The notes beneath the pieces were generated by a model that saw nothing but the letters and a program-made list of their open reading frames with translations, was not told where the DNA came from and did no database searches. A program made the translations under genes and the position numbers. DNA of 64,000 bases, from assembly GCA_037833965.1 (NCBI GenBank), contig AP031353.1:18726501-18790500 (forward strand), read 5' to 3'. Of this stretch, positions 39,644 to 51,318 are shown in pieces (position 1 is the stretch's first letter; every line of letters begins with the position of its first letter). The DNA comes from Marchantia polymorpha subsp. ruderalis (Eukaryota > Streptophyta > Marchantiopsida > Marchantiales > Marchantiaceae).

Positions 39644-41351
39644 GTGATTCCTTGTCACGCGACGTTTAGTCTGTCCCGTCCAAGAATGTTTATGGTCTCG
39701 AAGAACTCGAGAGTCACTCGTGAGATTCACAATACAGAAGAGTCGTAGAATCTGCGGCTAAAAAGTGACGGATTACCAAAGCAGAAAATCCGTAAACCTG
39801 GTGACACTGGCACTCCTCTTCTCGCTTTCTCTCGTCGCTTTTTCAAGCCTCAGAGGATGTTGAGTTCGTAGGAGTGCCACTCTTCAAGTTGCTCATCGAT
39901 GCTGATGCTGATCGATCCTTCATGTACGTGAAGGATTACGGATCCTGATGCTAACGCTGACCAAACATCGTCAACGTTAGCTGTTTAGTCACAGATTTTA
40001 TTTAAAACACTTTTCCTGACACCACACTGAAAGTAAGTCATGATTGCAAGTTGCCTCTGACGAGACAAAGGACCCTAAACCCAGAGCACTTCCCCATCTC
40101 GACCGGTCGTCGTTTGATCACTTATTTGAAAACATGCACGTGAACTCATCATCCCCAAGTCTGCAGCATGACAAGTTCCATGTCATGGCTAAAACGTGAT
40201 GGCCAGACGTGTTCGATTGGAGAATATCCAAGACGTAGGCCCCAAGGCTTTGTTGTTGACAGATTGCGAGTCAACATTGACGTAGTCATATCACGCTTTC
40301 TTTTGTTCTCTACGATGAACTTCAAAGTCTACCAGTTAAATATGAGATCATAATAACCCTGTATAAAAAATATCGATCTTCCAGTTCATACAGGAATTTG
40401 AAGAAGTCAACAGTGCTCCTTTCACAAGATCCTGCGTCATCGGTCTTCGATCTCGAAGTCTATCTGTACATTTCAATCATACAATATCTTCGAGTGGCTG
40501 TTTTTCGGATGGTCGGTAGGACAATCGAAGTACGAACATGTAAATCATCAAATGGTACGTGAAGTCTAATATTTCAGGAGACATGAAAGGCATAAGGTCG
40601 ACCTCTTGTCGATCCGCATTCGATAATTTGACACAGTTCTACTATGCAACATACACATGCATCGACATCAATCTCATTTTGAAGTAGTTGGGAGATGATC
40701 TTGATGCAGTTGCGGTTTTTGCTCGTCACGGGAGATGCGATTTCCAGTTTGGTCAAACAGAGTTACGAATATTTTCTTATTTCGCTCGGTCCCAACTCTG
40801 ATCATGAGGCTTGTTTCTATCGAACTGACAAACGGGGCAGTTTATTATGCCACACTGGAAGATTATTCTTAGATACTCATATAAAGTATCTGTAGTCTTT
40901 AGTCATCTTGTAGTAGTTCACCTGATCTTCTATGGGGATCACAAACAACTCATACCGAAATATACTCGACCGTGTACATCCATTTATTCCAACTTACCAC
41001 TTCATACCCGAAGTTGATTCCAAGTTCACAGTGTAAGGATTCATGAAGCCTTACAGTGGAAATTTCACAAGGCGATGTGATAACTTCAGATTGGTCAGGA
41101 GCTATTCGTTCATGTGAAACAGAAAGCATATTGAGGTGTTGAATTGTTGACTTTGTCTTTTGGTGTTGACTTCGCCATCTCATGTTCTTGGAGTCAGTCC
41201 TCTAGCCTTCCTATTCCACCGTCTCCACTCCCTTTCTATCGCGCTTTAATCTCAACCGCAATCGAAGAAAGGATGTCTATGCAATCAAAGCTATCAGGAC
41301 GACCTTGGAACTGGTTTTGAATAGATTTACTTGTCCTTAAGAAGGATATAT
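39644..41351. other. Upstream region of the glycosyltransferase and intergenic DNA
   Basis: No gene recognised. It includes a hairpin ATCCTTCA...TGAAGGAT near 39914. Short frames at 40168-40353 and 40695-40895 (plus), and at 40574-40756 and 40950-41183 (minus), have no known motif. The promoter of the glycosyltransferase must lie in the first few hundred bases, but no clear TATA box stands out. Confidence 0.4.
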
Positions 41352-42226
41352 TGTATGTTTAAGTGGCTGATCTTCATTTTCGTCGAAACTCCGGATCCAC
41401 TTCTTTGTTCCTAATACCAGTTACTTATTTGCATTAGTGTGGACTGATTCTCATAGTGTGAAGATGAGCCACTTATCCAAGTGGTCATTTGAACAAGGCC
41501 GGCTATATTTATTACCAATTTATAACATTATCTGATGGGCTTGGAACCTACAGTATTCTGTCACTCTAACTTCCTGTTTCCACAGCTAAGCGAGCCCCTT
41601 CCATGTGTTAGAAGCAGGTACTCGAGATAGTTCACACTATGGGAATCAGTACAAGAATCCTAAAGAAACTCGGGGCCACACGATGGGAAGATACACATGG
41701 CTTGTACTCGGTAGTGTTTTTTTAAGTTATAGATACAAGTGAATCAGTACAATTGAAAAACTATCGCCTTGTACTTCTAATTACAACTGGGTCTTGAGTA
41801 TTCACTCTGTCACGAATAGAACGTCACAGGTACAAAGAGATAAGTAGCCCAAGCTTGAGCTAAAACTCATGAACAGTAATGAAGTTAGGTCTTATGCAGT
41901 ATCAATGGCCATAGTCTATTCGACTCCGTATTTTGCAGTTCATTGCTGTTATAGCCAGATTCTAACCATATTAATGGAAGTTGCAAATAATTAACTGGTA
42001 TTAGGAACAAAGAAGTGGATACGGAGTTTCGACGAGTGCGAAGATCAGCCACTGAACCAAGTGGTCAATTGAACAAGGCCTTTTGTCTGGCTATTTTTTA
42101 AAAAATTATATAAGATTAACTGCTAGGCTTGGAACCAACAATATCCTGTCACTCTAACTTCCTCTTTCCACAGCTAACCGAGCCACTTCCATGTGTTAAA
42201 AACAGGGACTCGAGATAGTTCAGCGC
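41352..42226. repeat. Cluster of inverted and direct repeats
   Basis: Block A (about 41352-41440: AAGTGGCTGATCTTC, GTCGAAACTCCG, ATCCACTTCTTTGTTCCTAA, ATACCAGTTA) recurs inverted at about 41984-42055. Block B (about 41463-41640: GAAGATGAGCCACTT, TTGAACAAGGCC, GTCACTCTAACTTCCT, TTTCCACAGCTAA, CTTCCATGTGTTA, ACTCGAGATAGTTCA) recurs directly at about 42040-42226. The start of A is also the inverse of the start of B. The pattern fits a duplicated small transposon or fold-back element, perhaps with partial internal inversion. No transposase coding is present. Confidence 0.8.
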
Positions 42227-42915
42227 TTTTCCTCCATCTTGGCCTGATTGTCTTGCCAGCTCAGAGGGAGACAAATGAGACTGTTGGTCATGCATGTCAT
42301 TAAGCAAATTTGATACACTGAACTATGGGCTACATTACAGTACAATATGCAGAATGTTGAAGCATGCCACTGAAGTTTGAATACATAGAGATTTGAAGGA
42401 CGTCATTCAACCAATATCCAACCTGGAGTTGAAAGCACATTAAGAATTGAGTAGTGTACAAGGTTGGCTTAATAATTGGTGTTCTATCCTCGGAGAAAAA
42501 GAAGGAATTACTGTAGAGTAGTCTGAATACTTATCCAACAGCAATTTCACTAATGTGGAGTCGTAAACTTGCAGCATCAACCGATGCTATGTATAGATCT
42601 AAGTCACGCAGTTGGGACTCTACACTCCAATCCAAACCACAAGTGGCCAATATCAATGCTCTAAGTTAAGTCGACGAATCAATGAGGCATCATCTTTCTG
42701 ATGCATATGGCACAATTACTTACAATGTTAACTGGGTATTATCGTACAAGGGGTTGACTGCTCGGATCTCGAGCTGCAGCTTCCATTGGCCAGCAGCGAG
42801 ACGCCTTGTGAGTGATACAGGTACATGTGTTAGTCGTGTTCATCATTAGGATGAGTCTTACAACCCTGGTGATGACGTCTACGAGCTCCTGGATTAAAAC
42901 TTTTGGGCCTATTGG
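42227..42915. other. 3' flank of the processing-protease gene
   Basis: No coding frame of interest. Part of this is probably the 3' untranslated region of the minus-strand protease gene, whose stop codon is at 42916-42918. Confidence 0.4.
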
Positions 42916-45900
42916 CTATGTAACAATCTTGTCCAATTCGTGCTCAGCAGCAACAATGCACGAGTCCCTCTGTAACATTCGCCGACCAATTTCGTCCGCA
43001 TTTTTTAACTCCTCCTGAAGAGTTTTTGGGGCCAATACAGGGTCTTCGGGGAGCTCCAATTCCTCTGAAAGGCATTTCAAGTCCGGGGCGATGCCAACTT
43101 GATCGATTTGATGAAATGCTGGAGATAAGTACTTGGCAACTGTTACGAATAACGCAGATCCATCCCGCAGCTCTGTAACACTCTGCACTCATAGACAAAT
43201 CAATAGGCAGGAAATTTAGACCAATTAACATGTGCTTACATCCTTGCCCACAAGTGGTACTATTTTGTAGTAAAATGGAAATAGTCTCGACCAAAGCTTA
43301 GATTAGAAATTTACAGCAAAGGTTCAAAAGCGCTCGTCACCTGTATCTTCCCTTTGCCGAATGTTTGCTGGCCGACTAGAACTGCACGTCCGTTGTCATG
43401 TAAAGCTCCAGCTAAAATCTCACTTGCACTGGCACTGCCTTCATTGACCTGTATCCAACAAAAAGGTTCGTAAAACTGACTTACGTCCAACACTCAACAT
43501 AATGAGTTTACAATGGCTGCGGTTATATCATGCATTAATTTCAAAAATTTTCCATATTAATAGGGATTATAAATGGTTAGGGATTGCAACTGACCAGCAC
43601 TACCAAAGGGTTCTGTGTAAGAGCGCGGCTGTTGACTAGAGTTATTGGTTGTGTATCACCATCCCGATCAATTGTGTTCACCAGGATGTCGTCACCATTC
43701 AGCCACATTTGTGCCACATCCAAGCCAGCTTTGACGAGCCCTCCCTGGTCAACGAAAGCAAAAAGAAGAAGAACAAAGGTGTGAGGTGGATTGATCCGGA
43801 AACGCGCTTTTGTTGGAAGTGTTCAAAATCATTAGGTTGGATATGTTACGGAGCAACAACGCTGCGAAGTTGATCTATAATATTGCTGAGCAAGCCATTC
43901 TCGAGGAAACTGCAACCATACTGCGTAAGCCCTTTTGTGGTGAACGTGAACGAATCGCAAGTTGCATACCGGATTATTACGTAGATCCAATATGTAGGAT
44001 TCAACGCCTTCTTTCTCCAGCTTACTAATGGCACGTTCCATGTCCGCAGCCGCATTCTGAATACATTCCATTCAGAAGTCAGAAGAAGCGTTATAAACGT
44101 AGGAGTCGAGTATGAATGAGTAAATACTCCAAAATATTACAAATTACCTCCACATTGGTCTTAACACTGGTCATGTTCCGGCTTGAGAAAGCACAAGTGG
44201 ACCAAACTACGTGTGTTTTGCCCACAGTCTATGTGACGTGATTTAGCGTGCTTCTTTAGATGTACCTGAGAGAATGTTGTGAGACGGATGTAACCCGTCT
44301 TCTCCTCATGACCATCAAGTGCAGGGTGTGCAAGCACTGTACTGTAAACAGGTGATAGAGCTATAGTCTCTCTCTTCAACTTCACCTGTAGGAAGGGCAT
44401 GTTAAAGAAAGACCAACGACAGCAAACAGGACGGTGTCTAAGTAATAAGGGGGGCATTTATTTGTTTCAAGGACTGGATCTACGTTAAACATAAACATGT
44501 CTGTCCCGATATGTCACTCCACAATTTGCTTAAAACTGTTACAAGTACTGAAAAGACCTACAATAAAGAGAGAACAAAAATTGAAAGTACCTCTGTCATA
44601 AGGGGTTCTCCTTGGACACCATCTGCACTAACCTGTGAAGTGATCATACACCTTCAAAATTACTCCTCAAATTTAGCCGGATCTGTAGAAAGATTTGTTA
44701 CATGAAGGACAGTCCTATTCCTTGTTCAACAAAACTAGCAGGGCATCCTAAGATTTACTTTACAATGTTATTTTGCCCAATGTGAGAAGAAACCTAAGCA
44801 GGTGACATACCGAACGGCGTAGGGTCAGCGTCACCGACGTTCCGGCGCGTCCTCGCAGCTTGGTAGCTGCCATTTCTCCGTCCATTCCAGAGAGAGGCTC
44901 ACCTGTGGCATAGGCAATATATGCTTAACTTACACAGAATGGATCTTCTTTCACCTGAGCTGGTGAAGAAATGCATGTACGATTTATAAACCTCTACCCT
45001 GACGATGTATCAAACGATGCTTTTAGGTGATCTTCATACCGTCAATATACACAAGTTCATCGCCAGAAATTATGCCAGCCCTTGCAGCAGGACCTCCGTC
45101 GAGTGGAGACATTACAATCTACATATTGCAGTGGATGTATTAGATATTATGCCCGACAATGAGAAAGACCAGCTTTTGTCTAACGAGCCGTTGACATAAA
45201 ACTTCTTCGCTCTAGAACGTAGATTTGAGGAAGTAAAGTGACTGTTTTTCATAAATATGGACCGCCAAAGGATAGTAAAAGGGAGAAATGGCTTGAGATT
45301 TGGAACTTGAAAATCTGCTTTCCTTCATGGGCCGAAGAAGATTGAGCTGATTATCTAAGAGAAAGCTGGAGGTAATAAGTTACCAAGTGTCCTGTATCAC
45401 GTTCCGAAGCGATCAACAGGCCGACGCCTTCCAGCGCTCCGTCATTATTTATTCGGAAATTTTCGTATTCCTAGTAAATATCCACACAAATAAATGTAAA
45501 AATTAGCTACTCCGAGCTTTGATACGTAATCGACCGAAAACCAGACCATACCTGTCGTCCAAGTCGACCACAATGTCAGTACTAAAACCAAACGATAAAA
45601 CAAGGTTTTAACCTGTTCTAAGATTTCGCTCACCTTTGGAGTAATGATACGTGTGAAGGGATCTCCCAAGGATGCTAGCATCGATTTAATCTTGGAATAA
45701 GCTTCTTCTGAAGTTTCGTCAGAGAGAGTGTCGGCCAAAGAACTTTCTAGTGTTAAGTCCCAGTCCTGGTGGTTGAAAGAGGGATCCACATAAGTTTCTC
45801 TAACAATCCCCCAGGCTTCCACCAAAGTTCTTTGAACTGTGTTCACCTGCATCATTCAGTCAAACGGCTAGCTTTAATAATCCAGGCATGTTATATTCAT

Positions 45901-46561
45901 TTCTGAGGATAAATCAAACAAAATTGCTGAGACTCTTCTTTGAAATCGACAGCAGCAGAGGTGGGCAACATGGGCAGTCAAAACAAACCCTTTATTCTTG
46001 TCCTCGTCAATGAAGAGTTCACATATTTGACTCTTTTGAACTCTACCACATCAAATTCGAAATCAGCTACAAACATGAAGTACAAATTGATCGGACCTGT
46101 TTGATTACCTCTTCGATAGTGGAGCCAGGGAATGTGAGCGTGAATGTATCTTCGGCCCATGCAGGTAGGCCAGTGTTGAATAGTAAGACTCCCGCTGCCA
46201 GAGTACATGACACAGCTTTTGACAATTTTGTAAGCAGACCCTCCTCTTTGTCTCCCTGGCTACTGATACTGCTCTGATCTTGAGTTTTCTGTGACTTGCT
46301 CTCGTCTTTAGCAGAGGCTAGACAATTTCGCCTTCTGAATGCAGACGCTTTCGCATTCCTCTTCTGTGCCTTGCTTGTAAATAAGGAAACGGCCCCCTGT
46401 CGAAATTCAGAACTAAGAAGAGGTGTCTGAAGCCGGTTCGACTTGAATGCGCTGCATTGAACAATGTGCTGGCCATCCAGTGACTTCCGACCCACCAAAA
46501 AACATTCATCTACATGATGTATGGACTGTGCCACCGGTAAACGTAGAGTAGCAGCATCCAT
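42916..46561 (-). CDS. Carboxyl-terminal processing protease, CTPA type, thylakoid lumen
   Basis: Eleven coding exons, minus strand: 46097-46561, 45613-45846, 45384-45470, 45040-45118, 44811-44902, 44591-44632, 44266-44385, 43970-44056, 43595-43744, 43341-43448, 42916-43182. All join in phase to 576 aa. It is an S41 serine/lysine protease. Residues 1-115 are Ser/Arg-rich and acid-poor like a plastid transit peptide; a hydrophobic segment ending GLPAWA|ED (136) is a typical lumenal cleavage site. Next come [12 protein letters not shown] and LGDPFTR, a PDZ domain (about 234-310; [17 protein letters not shown]), and the catalytic core: [25 protein letters not shown], then [10 protein letters not shown] with Ser459 and TFGKGKIQ with Lys484, the expected 25-residue dyad spacing. 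It resembles CTPA3-like plant proteins more than the D1-processing form, so its substrate is uncertain. A TTTTTTACAG acceptor (46573) just upstream suggests a leader intron. Confidence 0.95.
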
Positions 46562-47248
46562 TAGTAGAACGGCTGTAAAAAAGACCACAATTTCAGATCA
46601 AACAGCAAGTGGGATTCGTTTCCATTATTCTGACAGAAACATCTTTTGTTTCCTATAATATGTAAATTATTCTGAGTAGGAGCAGGCTCTCTAGCTTAAT
46701 GACGTGCTTAAGAAAAGGAATTAAGGAACATGGAGCTCGGTTTGTTGTCAATGAATTTCGGGCAATTGATGAATGATAAGGTGGAAGAAGCTATGAGGCC
46801 CAGCAGATGAAGGAGCAGGAATATCAGATCAGCACAGAGCATGCAGAGGATTTCCACAAATTACTCGTTATGCAGAGAAAGGCCAACCTTATACTGAACT
46901 GTCTCAAGCAACTTGTCCAAGAATGAAGCGGAATAAATCTGACAAGAATAAGGAGCAATTCTCAAATGAGGAAAAATAGTACTGAAGAGCAGAACGCACC
47001 AAGAATATGTTATAGCTGTTGTGATTCCCCAACCGAGCGCAATAGGAGATCTTAGCGCCACAATCTCCCGAGCAAATCACCTACTCATCTTTCAAGCTAT
47101 AGGGCACTTCAATTGCTCTATACGCTCTTGGCTCTCGTCCAAACTGGACTTCTGGAGAGAGCCTCGAACGGCCGAGGCGTTCTGTGCAGAACTTCCGGGA
47201 AGAAGTTCGTTGACTGCCGACAAAGAGATGTGGAATTACCCCGTTAGC
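46562..47248. other. Upstream region of the protease gene
   Basis: A strong acceptor-like site on the minus strand (TTTTTTACAG, exon edge at 46572) lies 11 bp before the start codon. A non-coding first exon upstream, and so an intron in the 5' leader, is therefore likely. Short frames on either strand show no known domain. Confidence 0.4.
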
Positions 47249-47665
47249 TTAGCAAGTGTCAAAAGTTATTAAGGATTCTCGCCAATTTTCATAACTCCAT
47301 TTTTCTAGCGACACCCCAAGATTCCTATCCCTCAGAAGTGAGCACACGGCAAACTCAATTCTGTGTACTCTGCAGAAGAGAGCCTCATAAGGCGAACTGA
47401 ACCTGAAAACATAACAGGGAGCTACATTCCCTGCACAAATTCGGTCAACAAAATCAACTCTACAGCGCCACACGCCAGAGACGGCAGGACTCGCTTCCAA
47501 TACACACCTTGATGGGGAATTTGAATGCAGGACGGTATCCCCCTCCGCCTCGAAAGGACAGACTATATGCAAACTCATGCTGCAGAGGAAACCAGCAGCA
47601 AGGACGAAGATGAGAGTACCGGCTACCAGCTGACCCGGTAAAGAATTTGTGGTGAGACAACTCAA
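47249..47665 (-). CDS. Unidentified 138-codon frame with one membrane segment
   Basis: An open minus-strand frame from MSCLTTNSLPGQLVAGTLIF. It has one clear hydrophobic segment (about residues 12-36) near the N-terminus, like a type II anchor, followed by a Cys-rich stretch. I recognise no family. It has no obvious splice partners, overlaps another minus-strand frame (47460-47669), and lies where the 5' leader or promoter of the protease gene would be. It may be chance, or the first exon of an unplaced gene. Confidence 0.2.
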   Translation of the reverse strand: MSCLTTNSLPGQLVAGTLIFVLAAGFLCSMSLHIVCPFEAEGDTVLHSNSPSRCVLEASPAVSGVWRCRVDFVDRICAGNVAPCYVFRFSSPYEALFCRVHRIEFAVCSLLRDRNLGVSLEKWSYENWRESLITFDTC

Positions 47666-48473
47666 TCACGAGCTCAATTTACTTTCCTCGAACCATCGCC
47701 GCAGTCGCAAGCACTTCATCTCAACTTACCTTTCGCCAAAGTTACTACAGAGAAGAAACTCAGATACAGCACTTTTTGACTCCCATGAGCATAAACTGGT
47801 AAACACTTTTTCATTCAGATCACGTATGAAACATCGGGGACGAAATGCAGGGGGCATGGCTCTTCGTGGGAATGCCGTTCCCCTACCGATAGCAGAGCAG
47901 GACTTTCTTAGTGTGGTAAAGATGAATCTTGGTGAGAGCCCGGATTCACATGTCAGAAAGTTGGAGAAGTGAGAGCCCGTAGGAAGCCAGACGGTACCGG
48001 TGACCAGTGGCGAAGGGGAAACCATGTGATTGGATTCCCGGCCTCCGGGAAGCGACCACCACAACAGGACGAATTGAAAATAGAAGGGCCCACTTCAGCA
48101 TGACAGACCCAATTGCCCACTTGCTTTTCACTCCCTTCCGGCATCCAAATTCCACTTGAACCGCCTTTTTCCACCAGCATTTTTGTTCCTTTCAACATTT
48201 ACCAGGACTGTGGTTCTTCACGTAAGGATGAATTAGAGTACGTTGTCTGTAGTTCCACACAATACAATTTTTGGTCGTCTTATCAAAGCCAAGCATCGGC
48301 CATCACGGTGAGCGCAATCTTCTCGACTGCAGCACTCTAACTCGTAAGCTTCTTATCAATAGCGTCTTATCCCAAGGATCATCTGAAGTACAAACATTCA
48401 CATCTTGACTCATACTTTGCTTCGAACGATGAATCGCTCATGCTACAAACGTGCTGAGCAGAGCCCAACATTG
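47666..48473. other. Unassigned, moderately GC stretch
   Basis: Several overlapping frames of 70-110 codons on both strands (for example 47649-47972 plus and 47726-48064 minus) have no recognisable motif. Balanced composition and CpG content resemble promoter or leader DNA. It could also hold exons too short to identify. Confidence 0.3.
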
Positions 48474-48526
48474 GGTGCCCATGCCCATGGGTTTTGAGTG
48501 ACGTTATTTTTCCATGGGTGGGCACC
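48474..48526. repeat. Imperfect inverted repeat
   Basis: GGTGCCCATGCCCATGG (48474-48490) pairs with CCATGGGTGGGCACC (48512-48526), apart from a two-base bulge. Related GGGTTGGCACAGG and TGGGTGGGC motifs occur again near 48610-48640. This may be the remains of a small hAT-like element, but ends and target duplication were not found. Confidence 0.6.
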
Positions 48527-50909
48527 TAACGGCAGTGTTTGTCAAGATCCAACCAAGAATTGTTGTAACCGGTAAATACACAAAACACAATTGCGTAATT
48601 TTAATAGCATGGGTTGGCACAGGTAATGCTATGGGTGGGCTTAGATCGCTGCTGATGGTTATGGTCTGGGTGCAGATTTGAAGTAAAATGTTGGCCTCGG
48701 GTGCTGAGGATACGATCAAGTGGTTAAAAAAATAGCTTCGTTATCCTTCATCATGACACTAGGTAACACATGCACCAAACACATCACGACTAACTCGAAG
48801 AGTATCGACATCGCTCACCATGTCGCACCATAGAAATAAATTCCATATTTTAAGAAATAGAAGGATTTGAGAAGTTTAGCAGGTTTCAGACACTCCCCTC
48901 CAATTGGGAGCAACGTCCGTAAAGGCCCAGCTGCCGTCGTGGTGGTGAATGCAGGACTCTTCTTACCCGGCTCGGCGTTTGAGGTTCTAACGAACTACTC
49001 CTGCGCTACCGTCGATTCGATCGACGGCGGAGCGGAGAGCGGAACGCGCCGTCCGATGGGCGATCGAACGACGAGTGCAAAGTCCTCGAATGCGAGATCT
49101 GCGCAGATGACACGCCAGTCCCGCCGGCTCCAACCAAAGGGAGGTTCCTCCCACACGCGGGGACACAATCACAGGCGTCGGATGCAGATCTGAGGATCCA
49201 GCGCGTTCGAGAGGATCCCAGCAAATCGGGCTCGGGCCCGCACCAAGTTTCCCTGCACGTGGCCAGTTCCGACGCGCAAAAATCTGTTCCAAGTAAATCG
49301 AAGATTGGCTTTCTCTGTGCTAGTCGTAGGCCCTGTCACGGAGTGTCACCGGCAAAACTTGATTGGGTCCAGTGAAATGTCGCCCAGAGTTGCGTCGGAA
49401 AGGGGTGTTGCTGACTGGCTACCCGGTCGCAGCCAATTGAGCCCCAGTTCTGATGACCGCTCGCGTTCACACCCTTTCATGACTTACACGACAAAAGCAA
49501 AAGCGGTTGTCCCTCCAGACCCATGTTAGAATTGGAATGTGACTTTCTGGGTCGAGATCCAAATGTTTGGATAAAGTAAAAATTAGATTGAACCCAGCTC
49601 AGCTGCCAGAAGTTTGGAGAACACAACTCTTCCACATATATTGTTACGAGGGTAGTGTTTCACCGGCTCTTTGGGCTTCTGAGTGAGGACATTTGACGCT
49701 CGAAGTGCTCATGTACAGTACTCCCACTGTTTGTCCTCAAGCTCGACATATTCCTCTGTTTTCTCGCTAGGCTTCTTCTTTTTGAATGGTTGATGAACAT
49801 TTACAAGTCGTTTGGTTTCAATTACATCATCTTAAAGAATCTTGGGGTATCATGGATTAGATGTACAGTACATCTATTGACTCAAAACATGTATGTTGCA
49901 TTTGATTATAACATTCTTGAAAGAAATTTTAATGAAAGTTTTTATGCATGTAATAATTTATATGATGATTTATTTTTGTAAATAGTTTATCATTCTCCCC
50001 AACTTCAATCAAAGCTAAAAGTTCCATAGTAATTTTATGAGAAAATTTCTTCATTTTTTTAAAATTCCTTGAGTTATTGAAAATAAAAGTGACATTATTT
50101 TTAAATAGATATTTTTATTTAATTCAAGACATGGAATTTAGAATATTCTTTCACACACTGCAACTTCAATATTATATCTATTGGAAATAAAAAATAAAAT
50201 TAATTGATGATATGAAATAATTTTAACTAACATTTCTATATAAATGATATTACATACAGTAGAACCTGTCTTAAGTAATGCTGCTGGGATCGGAAGTTCA
50301 GTATTAGACTAGGGAGGTTACTAGTTAATGGATGTAGGATATAACCGGCTACTTCTACCTTGGGACCGGATATTTGTATTAGATTATAGATGTTACTAGT
50401 TTAGACAGTTTCTACTGTACAACAATACAAGTGAAATTATTATGCAATAGAGTAAAATTTTGTTGATAGTAGAAAAAAAAAAATTCAAATAAGTATAAAA
50501 ATCACTTGACTTAAAGTCAAAAACAATTTTCATATATAAGATTAAGTTTTGAATTAGTGCAAGAATATAACAAGATTTATATATAATTTGATCATGATTC
50601 ACTTTTTTTTTCAAAGCTAAATTTTAGATTTGTTTGGATTGATTATGAGCCAGCATAGTTGTATTAGGCGATATATATAGGCGCCTAAATTACCTAAACA
50701 ACGGCGCGTTTATGAGCCTAAATTAAAATGGTAGGGATTTTGGCACCTAAATTAATATAAAATGCGGCAATTAATGAGAAGAGTACGTCAAGTCATATAT
50801 CTTTTGACTCAAAGTCATATTCTTGACGTATATATACAACAATTCTCACATTTCTTTTCACATGTTCCTGCAACTCTTGCTCTCGTTACCTCAACTGGAG
50901 TTCGTTTGA
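48527..50909. other. Intergenic stretch, no gene supported
   Basis: 48.85-49.5 kb is clearly GC- and CpG-rich with frames on both strands (48867-49193 plus; 48987-49292 minus). These are mutual shadows without known motifs. It looks like a promoter-type island, perhaps of a gene not visible here. From 49.6 kb the sequence turns abruptly AT-rich, with nothing recognisable. Confidence 0.35.
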
Positions 50910-50914
50910 TTCTT

Positions 50915-51313
50915 TGTAACCATCTTTAGTTAGTTACAACTAAAGTAGAGGTTACTCTAAATGTTGATATAGCGTGCACTAGTCATAGTTGCCATGTCAG
51001 CGATTCGCGCGCTTGGTAGATAGAGAGTGGATGTGGTAGTTGACAGTGCCACGTCAGCAATCCGTGTGCTTATACGTAAGTATTGAGTGTGTTAGTAGGG
51101 AGCGCCACGTCAGCGATCCGTGTGCTTGTTAGGATTATCCGCCACGTCATCCATTCATTAGGAGTGGGATGGATGGTGGGAATAAGATCTTATCTCCTTG
51201 TACTTGTTTGTGAGAGCTATATAAGAAAGAGTAAAATCATTGTTGGTATCTCTCATCTTCAGAGTTTATGTTTCTATCTTCGAGTGAACTTCTCTCTAAA
51301 CCCTAGTGTTACA
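50915..51313 (+). mobile_element. Solo LTR, Copia-like, with perfect target duplication
   Basis: A 399-bp segment starting TGTAACCATC and ending GTGTTACA; the terminal TGTAAC/GTTACA is an inverted pair. It is flanked by TTCTT on both sides (50910-50914 and 51314-51318), a perfect 5-bp target duplication. A CTATATAAG promoter lies at 51217-51225. Short CCACGTCAGC-type and ATCCGTGTGCTTGT motifs recur three times in the U3 part. It belongs to the same family as the LTR at 31259-31702. With no internal region, it is a solo LTR left by recombination. The intact duplication suggests it is younger than the other copies here. Confidence 0.9.
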
Positions 51314-51318
51314 TTCTT